DNA from: Rhodanobacter sp. C01
GTDB lineage: Bacteria > Pseudomonadota > Gammaproteobacteria > Xanthomonadales > Rhodanobacteraceae
Length of the DNA: 64,000 nt
Direction of reading: 5' to 3'
Assembly (NCBI RefSeq): GCF_002001045.1
Contig: NZ_MUNR01000005.1
Location: 186,001-250,000, forward strand
The position numbers and the translations under genes were made by a program. Under the pieces are notes generated by a model. The model had not been told where the DNA came from. It saw only the letters and a program-made list of their open reading frames with translations, and searched no databases. This document shows positions 45,401 to 56,293 of this stretch, piece by piece; the stretch's first letter is position 1, and every line of letters begins with the position of its first letter.

Positions 45401-46218
45401 TTCCGGACGGGATTGCCGTGATGCACGCAAGCTGGCTGCACTGCATCGGCCGCTATGCGGACGGCCTGTTGTGCATATCGCGGAGTGTTGCCGATGATGT
45501 GCGTCGCTGGTTCGACGAGCAGCCGCCTCTCCGTCCCGGTGCACTGGGGCTGGGTTATTTCTACCCGGGAAACGATCCTGCATCGACGTTGCCGAGCGCG
45601 GGGCTGCCCAAGGATGCGGCACAATTGCTGACACGATTGCGTGCGTTGCCGTCGTTCCTGATGGTCGGCACGATCGAGCCCCGCAAGGGGCATGCCCTGG
45701 TGCTGAATGCATTCGAGCGGCTGTGGGCTGAGGGCGTGGAAGCGAATCTCGTGGTGGTTGGACGCGAGGGCTGGATGTCTTCGGATCTTTCCGCCCGCAT
45801 GCGCAGGCATCCGCAGGCCGGCACGCGGCTGATCTGGGTGGAGCAGGCCAGCGACCAATACCTGGAGCAAATCTACGACAGTGCATGCGCACTGGTCGCC
45901 GCCTCAGAGGCAGAAGGTTTCGGCCTGCCGCTGGTCGAAGCAGCCCGACGAGGCGTGCCGGTGATTGCGCGGGACATCCCGGTGTTCCGTGAAGTCGCTT
46001 CATCGTTCGCCAGCTATTTCGATGGTGACAATCCTGACAGTCTGGTCGGGGTGCTGCGCCATGCCATGACAGCAGACCGGTCTGCATGCAGGCCTGAGGC
46101 TGATATCGCTCTCAGCTGGCAGGACACGACCGCCCGAATCTGGGATTTGCTGCGTGATAAGGCCCATGTGCAGTGGCTGCAGCCATGGCAGCCAGGCAGT
46201 CGCACCAGTTCTTCCTGA
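42469..46218 (+). CDS. Giant protein with three glycosyltransferase domains
   Basis: A 1249-residue cytoplasmic protein with three GT-B modules in tandem. Module 1 (about 1-405): M-K-I-V-L-D-L-Q-G-A-Q with R-G-I-G-R-Y and the E-x7-E motif E317-G-L-G-L-P-P-L-E325. Module 2 (about 420-830): L-T-Y-V-S-P-L-P-P-V-R-S-G-I-A-D-Y-S with a weaker motif, R-G-E-T-S-A-A-V-F-D. Module 3 (about 855-1240): H-T-G-I-E-R-V-V-R-G with E-G-F-G-L-P-L-V-E near 1149. It lies just before gmd and rmd, which make GDP-D-rhamnose. Three rhamnosyltransferases (WbpX, WbpY, WbpZ) build the D-rhamnan of Pseudomonas aeruginosa, so this protein may combine those activities. ATG 42469 matches the family start. Confidence 0.85.
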   Translation: MKIVLDLQGAQSNSRHRGIGRYSLSMAKAFANEAAAHHELWLALNGRQDESSASLLMQFEGLIPRERVLINELPDNIAGCLPGNHGRMQVAIAAQAGFYAGLRADCIWHSSLFEGWGDNSTVTLGTGADDHRHVATLYDLIPLVYPERYLHDPAYRRWYYQRLGLLKRCGLLLAISDSSRREAIECLHVRDEDVVVVSGAADPVFGRVPVDEACWARWATDWRLRPGFVLYAGGYDTHKNVDTLIEAYAELPVAMRRQHPLVLSGRCDELTRKHLHRIGRRHRVADDSLIFTGTLSDEELMRLYSSCTLFVAPSLHEGLGLPPLEAMACGAAVIGSNTASLPEVIGRPDALFDPRSRSSIAEKLHAVLADTGFVESLRAHAQVQTRQFTWPSSARRALAAIERQAQVGLTKFRAHRVRPRLTYVSPLPPVRSGIADYSARLLRELASHYDIEVVVDQPEVTDPWVAANFPIRSPRWFLEHADSSERILYHFGNSPFHAHMFGMLQRHPGVVVLHDSWLGAARNWMAEHVGEPDDFLRLLHDSHGFAGLLHDLRRGRPSTLDTWPVNRDVIGQALGVIVHSDYAVRQSRLHYGPIVAGKFAVVPFPKGQTCGDRRHARRLLGIGPDDFVVCSFGMLAPTKLNHRLLEAWSRSSLAADTGCRLIFVGENHGGDYGKALSTTIEAARSAGRICITGFVSPDSYADYLAAADAVVQLRTDSRGETSAAVFDVLAHGLPLIVNRHGTAVELPEDAVLGIDDHFDDTELVAALESLRNDGELRATLAANAARLISQQHHPVDVALRYRDAIEHFVESAPGAENLRVLASLQRTGTGFAPGDQAWHEARSMLAANQPRLDRPCLYVDVTATAGSDLHTGIERVVRGVLSGLLRLDQMEYRIEPVRLEGGRYVHALHYGLHVLAHPPADLPEEEVHPRAGDILLGLDWVADMLPASTALLDAWRVRGVRMLFVVYDLLPVRKPQWFPDGIAVMHASWLHCIGRYADGLLCISRSVADDVRRWFDEQPPLRPGALGLGYFYPGNDPASTLPSAGLPKDAAQLLTRLRALPSFLMVGTIEPRKGHALVLNAFERLWAEGVEANLVVVGREGWMSSDLSARMRRHPQAGTRLIWVEQASDQYLEQIYDSACALVAASEAEGFGLPLVEAARRGVPVIARDIPVFREVASSFASYFDGDNPDSLVGVLRHAMTADRSACRPEADIALSWQDTTARIWDLLRDKAHVQWLQPWQPGSRTSSS

Positions 46219-46274
46219 CCGGATATCCAGGGTCGCCACGCAATGCTCTTTGACAGATGCCGGCTTGCCCGTAG

Positions 46275-48210
<1,936 letters not shown>

Positions 48211-48219
<9 letters not shown>

Positions 48220-49446
48220 TCGAGGGTGGCGGGTGATCTCCACGCTGGCGTCGAGCCAGCTGCAGCCGACGAAATTTTCCTGCCGGGTGTTGACCACGTG
48301 GAACATCAGTGCATTGTCGCGCCACTCGTAATTCTTGTCGATGTGCGAGTCCTCCCGCGACAGGGACAGCGATACGGAGTAACTGCCCTTGCCCAGCCTG
48401 GCCGGAAAGCTGAAGCAGTAGGTGGCCTCCTCGCCCGGCTGGAGATCCTCCAGCGGCTGATCCAGTCGATGCGTATTGATCCCGTAGATGCAGTGACCCA
48501 GCCGGTCCGTGATCATGAAGCCCAGCACCATCCGTGGTATGGCTTCACGTGCCCTCACGGTGGCCAGCAGGCGTACCGGTTGACCGACTTCCACATTGCC
48601 AGCCAGGCGGCCGTTTCCATCAACCAGTTGTACGTCGACAATATAGGCTTCGCCGGTTCCGGAGATCGTGGCAACACGACCGTCGCCCAGAGGCATCTGC
48701 CGGATCGCCTGATGGTCGCGCTCGGCCATCATGGCGTTGTAGTAGTCCAGCACTTCCACCGGCAGTCCCTGCATGCGGATGCGACCGGCTTCCATCAGGA
48801 TCGCGTGGTCGCAGACAGTCTGGATCGCGTAGCGGTCGTGCGACACGATCAGCAAGGTGGTGCCCGCCTGGCGGAAGGTGCGGATGCGCTCGAAACTCTT
48901 GTGCTGGAAGTACGAGTCACCGACCGAGAGCGCTTCGTCGACGATCAGGACATCCGGTCGCTGCGCGGTGGCGACGCTGAAGGCCAGCCGCATCTGCATG
49001 CCGCTGGAATAGGTGCGCACCGGACGATCGATGTATTCGCCGATCTCGGCGAAGGCCTCGATCTCCGGCATCAGCTGCATGATTTCCTCGACCGACAGGC
49101 CGAGCAGTTGGCCGCCCATCACCGCGTTCTGGCGGCCAGTGAAATCGGGGTGGAAGCCCATGCCAAGCTCGAGCATCGCAGCCACGCGGCCGCGGATGGT
49201 GATCTCGCCACAGCTCGGCCGCACCGTGCCGGCGAGCATCTTCAGCAGGGTGCTTTTGCCAGCTCCATTCGAGCCTACGATACCGACGGCCTCTCCCTCC
49301 TTCAGATGGAAGCTGATGTCCTTCAGAACCCAGTGCTCGATGTGGCGTGGCTTGCCGACCGGCATGATCCATTCCGCCAGACGCGACCATTGCCCGGCGT
49401 ACTGTTTGTAGGCCTTGCCCAGGCCGTCGACACGAATATCGCCCAT
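48211..49446 (-). CDS. wzt: ABC transporter ATPase with glycan-binding C-domain (first Wzt)
   Basis: The nucleotide-binding subunit of an O-polysaccharide exporter, 411 residues. The ABC domain (about 1-240) has Walker A G-S-N-G-A-G-K-S-T, signature Y-S-S-G-M-Q-M-R-L-A-F and Walker B V-L-I-V-D-E-A-L-S-V-G-D. The C-terminal beta domain (about 255-405) is the Wzt-type carbohydrate-recognition domain with F-M-I-T-D-R-L-G-H-C-I-Y-G-I-N-T, which in E. coli O8/O9a reads the capped glycan end. Its start overlaps the wzm stop (TGATG). It converges on rmd with a 9-base overlap. Confidence 0.94.
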
Positions 49447-50243
49447 CAGAGTTCATCCACGATTTCGCCCGCCCGCCGGCGGAACAACAGGAGCGCGATC
49501 AGGCAAAGGCCTGCTCCGAGTACTGCCACCGGCCACACCGCATGCCAGTCCGGCTCCTGCCGATAGACGAAGATGCCCTGGTAGGCATTTGCCAGCGGCG
49601 TCATCGGATTGAGCTTGATCAACGGCTGAACCGACTTCGGCAGGGTAGCGGTCGAATAGACGATCGGGGTGAACCAGAACCAGAACTGCAGCAGGATATT
49701 CACGAACTGCCCGACGTCGCGAAAGAATACGTTCAGCACGCCGGCGATAATGCCAAGCCCCGTGGCGAAGGCGACCTGCACCAGCAGTACCGGCAGCGCA
49801 TACAGGAACACCCAGCCGGGAAAGCTGTGGGTCAACAGCAGGAACACCAGAAAGATCGAGAACGTGATGGAGAAGTTCACCAGTGCGTTGATCACGGTGA
49901 TCGCAGGCAGACAGATGCGCGGAAAGTTCAGCTTCTTGATCATGTTTCCGTTGTCGAGGAAAACAGTCTGACCGCGCTGAAGGATCTCGCCGAACAGGCC
50001 CCAGGTCAGCAGGCCGGCACACAGGTAGACGCTATAGGCGTAGGGTCCATCCATGCCTGCCAGACGAGTGCGCATCAGCTCGGAAAACACCACGGTGTAG
50101 ACCGTGATCATGGCCAGCGGCTGCAGCACGGTCCACGCGGCCCCCAGCAGCGAATTGCGGTAGCGGGACTGGAATTCACGCTTGACGCTGCCGAGGATGA
50201 ATCCGCGGTAGGTCCACAGGGCGCGGGCAATGCTGATGCTCAT
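49446..50243 (-). CDS. wzm: ABC-2 type polysaccharide export permease (first Wzm)
   Basis: A 265-residue inner-membrane permease with six helices. The cytoplasmic N-terminal R-E-F-Q-S-R-Y-R-N-S-L-L-G-A-A-W motif is typical of O-antigen and teichoic-acid ABC-2 permeases, and N-V-F-F-R-D-V-G-Q-F and the C-terminal L-N-P-M-T-P-L-A-N-A-Y complete the pattern. It pairs with the overlapping wzt to export an undecaprenyl-linked glycan made in the cytoplasm. ATG 50243 gives the usual start. Confidence 0.93.
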   Translation of the reverse strand: MSISIARALWTYRGFILGSVKREFQSRYRNSLLGAAWTVLQPLAMITVYTVVFSELMRTRLAGMDGPYAYSVYLCAGLLTWGLFGEILQRGQTVFLDNGNMIKKLNFPRICLPAITVINALVNFSITFSIFLVFLLLTHSFPGWVFLYALPVLLVQVAFATGLGIIAGVLNVFFRDVGQFVNILLQFWFWFTPIVYSTATLPKSVQPLIKLNPMTPLANAYQGIFVYRQEPDWHAVWPVAVLGAGLCLIALLLFRRRAGEIVDEL

Positions 50244-50307
50244 GCGGTTACATATCCGGTGGCTTGGTTGCGCCATGATTGCGCAATTCCGGGCAAGCAT
50301 CCCGGCA

Positions 50308-51150
50308 TCATGGCTTGCACGCGATGATGATCTGGCTTTTCGGCATGAAAGAGTCCAGTTGCCGTTTCAACTCGTGTCCACGTGGCAGTTTCAGAACGCC
50401 TTCCCACGCTTCCGTCCAGTGGTCCAGTATCGGGTGGCTGGGGTTGGAAAGATCCACCTCGCATGCCCAGTACAGCGCCCACCAGACTGACCAGAAGAAT
50501 CCGTGTTGGGTCTGTTCCTCGATGACCAGGCCGCTGCGGGTGACCATATCCGCGAACTGCTGCCGATCGATGATGCGAATGTGGTTCGGTCGCTCGAAAT
50601 ACTCGGGTGGCGCGACACATTTCTGCATGTTCTCGTTGAGCGAGCCCGGCACACTCAGCAGATAGCGGGCGCCTGGCTTGCCAACGCGAAAAAGTTCGGC
50701 GAGCAACTGATCCGGGTCCTCCACGTGCTCCAGGACTTCAGTGCAGATCACGCGAGTGGCTGTTTCGTTCGCCAGTGGCAGCGGGTTGGCGTCGCTGATA
50801 AGAGTCGTGCACAGGGCCTGGTCGATCTGCGCGATCCTGGACTTGACCACGGCCAATACCTTCGGATCGATGTCGATGGCAATGACATGCGCCCCTCGTT
50901 GCGCGCAATAGAAGCCGTTGCCGCTGTCGCCACAGCCCACATCGACGACCACGTCGTCCGTTCCGACATGGATGCCACGGAACAGTTCATCGGTGTCGTT
51001 CTGGAACCAACCGCTGAGCACGGCATCCTTGAGGCCCAGGCCATAGCCGCTACCCGGTCTCATCTCGACATCGGGCTGTGCCACTGGCGATGGTTCGCGA
51101 GCAGCTGGATCTGCCTGAGATCCGGCAGTAGTGTCGTTGGAATGTGACAT
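50308..51150 (-). CDS. SAM-dependent methyltransferase beside the exporter
   Basis: A 280-residue class I methyltransferase with motif I V-V-V-D-V-G-C-G-D-S-G-N-G, an acidic residue after strand 2 (A-I-D-I-D) and T-E-V-L-E-H-V-E-D-P-D-Q. The C-terminal part carries D-R-Q-Q-F-A-D-M-V and ends near K-S-Q-I-I-I-A-C-K-P. It lies 64 bases upstream of wzm in the same direction. In ABC-exported O-antigens, methyl caps at the non-reducing end set chain length and are recognised by Wzt, so a capping role is plausible here but not shown. Confidence 0.82.
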   Translation of the reverse strand: MSHSNDTTAGSQADPAAREPSPVAQPDVEMRPGSGYGLGLKDAVLSGWFQNDTDELFRGIHVGTDDVVVDVGCGDSGNGFYCAQRGAHVIAIDIDPKVLAVVKSRIAQIDQALCTTLISDANPLPLANETATRVICTEVLEHVEDPDQLLAELFRVGKPGARYLLSVPGSLNENMQKCVAPPEYFERPNHIRIIDRQQFADMVTRSGLVIEEQTQHGFFWSVWWALYWACEVDLSNPSHPILDHWTEAWEGVLKLPRGHELKRQLDSFMPKSQIIIACKP

Positions 51151-51227
51151 GCTGAATCTCGGTAATGGGTTGCCAGGTCGAGGATGTCTTCTGCGCAGGT
51201 GGTCATGATGACTGGATGCGCAACACT

Positions 51228-51455
51228 CTATCGCCCCTCGCCAGCCAGCCCGGGTGAGGGTAGCAAGGCAGGCGTATCGACAGGTAGCTGCCAGGTTTTC
51301 CAGCGTCGCCCGAAACTTTCGGCCAGGTGCCGGCCACGTTCACGCAGCGGCTGCTCAAGGTAGCGATAGTTCAGGTCGGCCAGCAGCGCAATCAACCTGG
51401 TGACCAGCAAGGACAGCAACCAGACCGGCAGGATCACGGAAGTGTCGACGATGCC
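51228..51455 (-). pseudogene. C-terminal remnant of an OafA-type acyltransferase
   Basis: The minus-strand frame encodes a last membrane helix and the tail characteristic of acyltransferase-3 enzymes: V-W-L-L-S-L-L-V-T-R-L-I-A-L-L-A-D-L-N-Y then R-Y-L-E-Q-P-L-R. Only about 75 residues remain and there is no start codon, ribosome site or catalytic N-terminal half. It lies between the glycosyltransferase stop (51487) and the methyltransferase. It looks like what is left after deletion of most of the gene. Confidence 0.6.
51235..51260. repeat. Short inverted repeat
   Basis: CCCTC...GAGGG arms around GCCAGCCAGCCCGGGT at the end of the acyltransferase remnant. It resembles the dispersed palindromic elements common between genes in this group. 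Confidence 0.35.
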
Positions 51456-51486
51456 CCGGTTACATCCGTTGCCCGGGTCTCGGTGT

Positions 51487-52791
51487 TCAGGCGGGATGGG
51501 CATGCATGGGCCCCGTTGGCGAGCTGGCTTCGAGTCGGTCATGGATGAAACGGTGCAGTCGTGGCCGCACCACTTCGATCGAGCAGTAGCGCTGCAGTGA
51601 CGCGGCCGCCGCATCGCCCATGGCTGCGTAGACCTGTGGTTCGTGCCGGGCCACGTGATAGCTGCGCCGGTAAGCCTCGACCACCGACTGGTAGTGGATG
51701 CGCCGGCGCAGGGTACGAAAGGCCTGGCGCTGGTCGTGAGGCCACGTGCCCGGTTCGACGCTGGAGTCGATCACGAAGGTGCCGTCGCTGTCCACGTAAT
51801 CCCGCATCGAGGTATGTTGCGGAGCCAGTGCCGGCTTGCCGGCCGACATGTATTCCATCAGCGGCAGGCACTGCCCCTCGCCGTGAGACGTGTTGACCGC
51901 GTAGGTCGTAGCACGCAGCAGGGCGTTGTAGTCCGGCTTGTGCAGGTAAGCATGCACCAGCAGCACGCGGCACGACATGCGCCCCATCTTGTAGAGCTGC
52001 TCCAGATAGGTGGGGATGATGTCGGCAGGATCGTAATGGGTCAGTTTGATCAGTAGTGTGGCGTCAGACTTGTCGCGCAGGGCGTCGCAGAAGCCGCTGA
52101 TCATCTCCATCCAGTTCTTGCGGGCATCGTGTGGATTGAAGATGGCGGTGTAGACCACGCCGTCGAGTGCGATCACGCCGCGATCCACGTCCCGGACTTC
52201 CGGCAAGGGCAGCACGTCGGGTTCGGCAGCCAGCAGCAGGCTCTTGCGGTATGCCGACAGGTCAATGCGCTGGCTGTCAATTACCAGGCCGTCGACATGC
52301 AGCCGGGTCGGTCCATTGCGCGGACCTCGCAGTTCCTGCATGCGCTCCCACAACGGGGCTGGCACACACGCTATGGGAAAATCGTCACCTAGCGCTGCGT
52401 GGGTGCGTTCCACCGTGAAACTGGAATGGGTGAGTGCGTGGCCCAGTTTCGCCAGCACGCGAGTCCAGTCGTTGCGTGGCTTGCCGCCGAATTCCTCTAT
52501 GGGCAGCGCCTCGTATTCCCACGCAAACACCGGAATGGTGGGGCAGGCCAGCCCGATCGGGGTCTTGTTGGGTGGCATGAAGGACAGGAAGACACAGGGC
52601 TCGCCATCGCGGCGGCAGCGAGCATGGATCACGTCCACCTCGCGCTCCGGCTCGCCGACCTCGATCACGGTGCCGAGCTCATCCAGCAGAGGCCGGAACT
52701 CATCCAGAACGAAGCGGTAGCTGTATTCCGGCCTGCCCAGTTGCTGCGCGATCCGTGTTGCCGCTGTACTGGTGTGAACGATCAGTATCAT
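51487..52791 (-). CDS. Glycosyltransferase, GT-B fold (paralogue 1)
   Basis: A 434-residue protein with a GT4-type C-terminal half: Y-T-A-I-F-N-P-H-D-A-R-K-N-W near the domain switch and the motif H-G-E-G-Q-C-L-P-L-M-E-Y-M-S-A-G-K-P-A-L-A-P (E-x7-E). The N-terminal half has C-V-F-L-S-F-M-P-P-N-K-T-P and P-T-I-P-V-F-A-W-E-Y. It overlaps the next gene upstream (paralogue 2) by four bases; the two share these blocks throughout and arose by tandem duplication. Donor and acceptor sugars are unknown; the exporter downstream suggests O-polysaccharide assembly. Confidence 0.83.
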   Translation of the reverse strand: MILIVHTSTAATRIAQQLGRPEYSYRFVLDEFRPLLDELGTVIEVGEPEREVDVIHARCRRDGEPCVFLSFMPPNKTPIGLACPTIPVFAWEYEALPIEEFGGKPRNDWTRVLAKLGHALTHSSFTVERTHAALGDDFPIACVPAPLWERMQELRGPRNGPTRLHVDGLVIDSQRIDLSAYRKSLLLAAEPDVLPLPEVRDVDRGVIALDGVVYTAIFNPHDARKNWMEMISGFCDALRDKSDATLLIKLTHYDPADIIPTYLEQLYKMGRMSCRVLLVHAYLHKPDYNALLRATTYAVNTSHGEGQCLPLMEYMSAGKPALAPQHTSMRDYVDSDGTFVIDSSVEPGTWPHDQRQAFRTLRRRIHYQSVVEAYRRSYHVARHEPQVYAAMGDAAAASLQRYCSIEVVRPRLHRFIHDRLEASSPTGPMHAHPA

Positions 52792-54287
52792 GGTGTTGCC
52801 GATGTCATGTGCACTGGACGATCGACTTCGGATACAGGCACTTCATGCTGCTGGCCGGACACGGGCAGTCCCGGGCACAGGAAGGCGTGCAACCCGGATT
52901 TCACGATCTCGGGTCCGCAATATGCCTGCATGGCTTCACAGGCATGGCGTGACATCTGGCGATAGCGGGCTGGGTCGTGATGCGCGACCTCATGACTGCG
53001 GCGAAATGCGGTAGTGAGCGACTCCCAGTCCAGCTGGTGATATGAGGTGCGATTCACTTCGTTGTCGCCGTGCGGCCAGACCGTGGGAATGCCCGGATAG
53101 CTCGCTACGACGAAGGCGAGATCGTCGCGGATGTAATCGGCCATGGCGGTGTTGTCGGGCGCGATGGCCGGGACGCCCTCGCTCAGAAACTCTACCAGTG
53201 GCAGGCACAGGCCTTCGCACAGCGAGGTATTCACGTAATACGTGGTAGCGCCTACCAGGGCGGCATAGTCCTCGTCGGACAGGTAACCGTTGATGGCGAT
53301 CACCCGGCATTTGAGTGGCGACAGCTTGGTCAGCAGCATCATCAGCTGATGATGATGGCGCTGCAGATCGGTGCCGGCCAGCTTGAGTATCAAGGTGACA
53401 TTCTCGTTGTCGCGGAAAGTCCAGCAGAATGCCGTGATCAAATCTTCCCAGTTCTTGCGTCCGGCGGTCGGAGTCAGCACCGCCGTGTAGACCAGGCCAC
53501 GTAGTCGAATGCGGATCGGTATCGCCGGAGGCAGGTCCCAGCCGCATCCGAGCGGAGCCGACTCGCCCGAACCATTTTCCGGCTCGTCCGGTGCAGTTGT
53601 CATGACCGTACTGGTGGAAGTGGATTCGTCGGCCTTCTGCGCCAGGGACGGGCGCATCGGCAGGATGTGTGCGTCGGCGGGATCGAAGCCAGTACCGTCT
53701 TCCTCCTCCAGGCAGATCAGGCCGGCGACATCCAGGCCCATGCGTCGGCTGTCGGCAACGCTTGCGCTGACCCTGAGCAGCTGGTCTTCCGACGGACCGG
53801 GCAATTGGCCCATCGCCGCCGTCCAGGCGATCGACCTGATCGGCGCGGGTATCGCCACGATCGGAAAGCGCTCCCCCATGCTGCGCTTGACGGCATCCAC
53901 GGTATGGCTGGACAAGGTGATGGCGCGCCCGGTGAGGGCGAACACGTTGCGCCAGTCATGCCGCGGGTCGTCCATCCAGCTCGCCTCCTCGATCCGCTCG
54001 GGGATATCCGGGTACTCCCATGCGAATACCGGCACGGTGGGGCAAGCCAGCCCGAGTGGAGTCTTGTGCGGCGGTGCGAACGAGAGCAGGACACAGGGTT
54101 CATTCCGCGCGACGCATTGTGCGTGGATGGGGTCGGCATCGGCGGCCTCGCGCAGGCGGATGACCTCGCCAAGCGTCGCGCAGACGTTGGCGAAGGCACG
54201 CAGCAGGAAGAAGTAGCTGTAATCAGCCGTCCCGAGTTGCTTGTCGACGGTGTCCTGTGCCATCTGGGCGTACAACAGAAATTTCAT
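52788..54287 (-). CDS. Glycosyltransferase, GT-B fold (paralogue 2, with insertion)
   Basis: A 499-residue relative of its downstream neighbour. Shared blocks are C-V-L-L-S-F-A-P-P-H-K-T-P-L-G-L-A-C-P-T-V-P-V-F-A-W-E-Y in shorter pieces, V-Y-T-A-V-L-T-P-T-A-G-R-K-N-W and the E-x7-E motif C-E-G-L-C-L-P-L-V-E. It is about 65 residues longer because of a low-complexity acidic/Ser-Thr insertion between the two GT-B halves (around residues 180-245). It is the first gene of the minus-strand unit glycosyltransferase-glycosyltransferase-methyltransferase-wzm-wzt. It is divergent from the DUF6311 gene across 274 bases. Confidence 0.82.
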   Translation of the reverse strand: MKFLLYAQMAQDTVDKQLGTADYSYFFLLRAFANVCATLGEVIRLREAADADPIHAQCVARNEPCVLLSFAPPHKTPLGLACPTVPVFAWEYPDIPERIEEASWMDDPRHDWRNVFALTGRAITLSSHTVDAVKRSMGERFPIVAIPAPIRSIAWTAAMGQLPGPSEDQLLRVSASVADSRRMGLDVAGLICLEEEDGTGFDPADAHILPMRPSLAQKADESTSTSTVMTTAPDEPENGSGESAPLGCGWDLPPAIPIRIRLRGLVYTAVLTPTAGRKNWEDLITAFCWTFRDNENVTLILKLAGTDLQRHHHQLMMLLTKLSPLKCRVIAINGYLSDEDYAALVGATTYYVNTSLCEGLCLPLVEFLSEGVPAIAPDNTAMADYIRDDLAFVVASYPGIPTVWPHGDNEVNRTSYHQLDWESLTTAFRRSHEVAHHDPARYRQMSRHACEAMQAYCGPEIVKSGLHAFLCPGLPVSGQQHEVPVSEVDRPVHMTSATP

Positions 54288-54561
54288 GATGTTCCGATCT
54301 ACCGCGGTGGCCGGTCACGGCCACGACTTCAGAGGCTGCATGTTGCCGCAAAAGGGCGGTATCTGGAACAACAGCAGCGGCGCCAATCGGGCCGGAATGG
54401 TCGCCATCGCCACACCGCCGAGCCGCAGAGCCGATGCGCTTCGCGTATCGTTATATTAGGGCGCGAGGTGATAACGGGGCGTTCGGGCGGTGGAATCGAC
54501 GGTTTTGACCGGGTTTGCACGCATACAGAATCTTTCACCTGAGGATGTCGCAAGGCAAACC

Positions 54562-56274
54562 ATGATGCTGTCGAAACTGCCGATCCGCTGGACACTCCTG
54601 CTTGCCCTGCTATGTGGGTTGCTGGCTTTCTGGGTATGGGCCGGCGCGTACACGCTGGCACCTGGGCATATCGGCTGGGTGATGTCCGGCATCGATACGC
54701 AGTCGCAATACCTTGCCTGGCAATTCTTTCGCCTCGGGTCCTGGTGGCAATGGCCGTTGGGTGCAAACCCCGCGTATGGCAGCGATGCGCCAGGGACCAT
54801 CGTGCTATCCGACAGCATTCCCCTGATGGCACTGGCACTCAAGCCCTTGTCGCCATGGCTGCATCAGAACTTCCAGTACCTTGGGCTATGGGGTATGGCC
54901 TGCTTTCTGTTGCAGGGGTGGTTCGCCTGCAAGCTGATGCAGAGGTTCACCAATGACCCGGTGATCCAGCTGGCCGGAACGGTGTTCTTCCTGACCGCGT
55001 CGATCTTCCTGGTTCGCGTCTATCTGCATCCGGCGCTGGCTGCCCAGTGGCTGCTGCTTGCCGGCTTTTATCTGGTTCTGGGCAGGGACTTTCGCGCGCG
55101 AGCCTGGTTGTCGCTGCTATGTCTGGCGGTTTTGGTGCATGCCTACCTCTTCATCATGCTGGCGGCACTGTGGACGGCGGATCTGATACAACGAGGGTGG
55201 CGTAGGGAATGTGGCCGTTTGCAGCTTTTCATGCACACGGCTATGGCCGTGATCCTGGTAATGCTGCTGATGTGGGCGGTGGGGTACTTCGTGCCGGCGT
55301 CGACGTCAACCATACCCATTCGCACGCATCTGGATCTCTGGTTTCCATTCTGGACAGGCAGCGTACTGGCGGGCGAATGGTCCTGGTTCGTGCCTGCGAC
55401 GTACCAAAATATGGACATCCTCGCGTATGACGGCTTCGGATATTTTGGACTGGGCTTCCTGCTGTTGCTTCCCGTCGCGCTGGTTTCCTTGCTGGTGAGC
55501 AGGTGGCGTACCCCCGCCAAGATCCCGGGCGGCTCAATCCCAGCTTTGTCATGGATTGTTCTGACCGGCGTCTGCCTTGTCCTTTTCATCTATGCGTTGG
55601 GAAACCGCGTGTACTTCGCGCAGAAGCTGCTGTTTGCTTATCCGCTGCCGGACTGGCTGGATCATGTCTATGGCGTGTTTCGCGGCGCGGCGCGGATAAT
55701 GTGGCCGATGTGGTATCTCCTGCTGATCGGCACTCTGTTCATGCTGATACGTGGATTGGGCGTGCGCCACGCTCGCTGGGTTCTGTTGCTGTGCGTATTG
55801 ATCCAGTTGGGCGATCTCTCCAGGGCAGCGGTGAATATCAGGCATGCCACCACGGCAGCCCAGGGAATGTCCGACATGGGTTCACCGTTGTGGAACGAGC
55901 TTGCGGCAGGGTATCGGCACGTGGCTTACCTGCAACCGGCCAACGTGCAGGCAGGGATGCTCAGCTTTGTGAAAAGCTATCGCCGTGTCGCGAATTATGC
56001 GGCCACTCATCGATTGACCATCAATGTCGCCTATCTCGCGCGCGAGGACACTACGCGCCTCGCGTTGGCTAGAAGTGCACGGATCGAGCTGTTGATGCAC
56101 GGGCAGGCGGAACCTTCTACGTTCTACGTGGTGGCCGATGATCCACTGTGGGCCACGCTTGTCTGCGTTCGTGATTCCACGCAATGGTACGGTGTCGTTG
56201 ACGGTCTGCGACTGGTGGTTCCAGATCCTCCACTGACTCTGCGTGCGATACCCCGTGTGCCGTGCGCAAATTAG
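54562..56274 (+). CDS. DUF6311-like polytopic membrane protein, GT-C-like
   Basis: A 570-residue inner-membrane protein with ten or more helices and a periplasmic C-terminal domain of about 140 residues. G-I-D-T-Q-S-Q-Y-L-A-W-Q-F-F-R and N-P-A-Y-G-S-D-A-P-G-T-I-V-L-S-D-S-I-P in the first external loop are recognisable DUF6311 segments and carry acidic residues as in GT-C enzymes. AAGG lies eight bases before ATG 54562; a GTG start further upstream is less likely. It is followed after 19 bases by an acyltransferase gene. Its acceptor is unknown. Confidence 0.72.
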   Translation: MMLSKLPIRWTLLLALLCGLLAFWVWAGAYTLAPGHIGWVMSGIDTQSQYLAWQFFRLGSWWQWPLGANPAYGSDAPGTIVLSDSIPLMALALKPLSPWLHQNFQYLGLWGMACFLLQGWFACKLMQRFTNDPVIQLAGTVFFLTASIFLVRVYLHPALAAQWLLLAGFYLVLGRDFRARAWLSLLCLAVLVHAYLFIMLAALWTADLIQRGWRRECGRLQLFMHTAMAVILVMLLMWAVGYFVPASTSTIPIRTHLDLWFPFWTGSVLAGEWSWFVPATYQNMDILAYDGFGYFGLGFLLLLPVALVSLLVSRWRTPAKIPGGSIPALSWIVLTGVCLVLFIYALGNRVYFAQKLLFAYPLPDWLDHVYGVFRGAARIMWPMWYLLLIGTLFMLIRGLGVRHARWVLLLCVLIQLGDLSRAAVNIRHATTAAQGMSDMGSPLWNELAAGYRHVAYLQPANVQAGMLSFVKSYRRVANYAATHRLTINVAYLAREDTTRLALARSARIELLMHGQAEPSTFYVVADDPLWATLVCVRDSTQWYGVVDGLRLVVPDPPLTLRAIPRVPCAN

Positions 56275-56293
56275 TGGCTGACATTCCCTCCGC

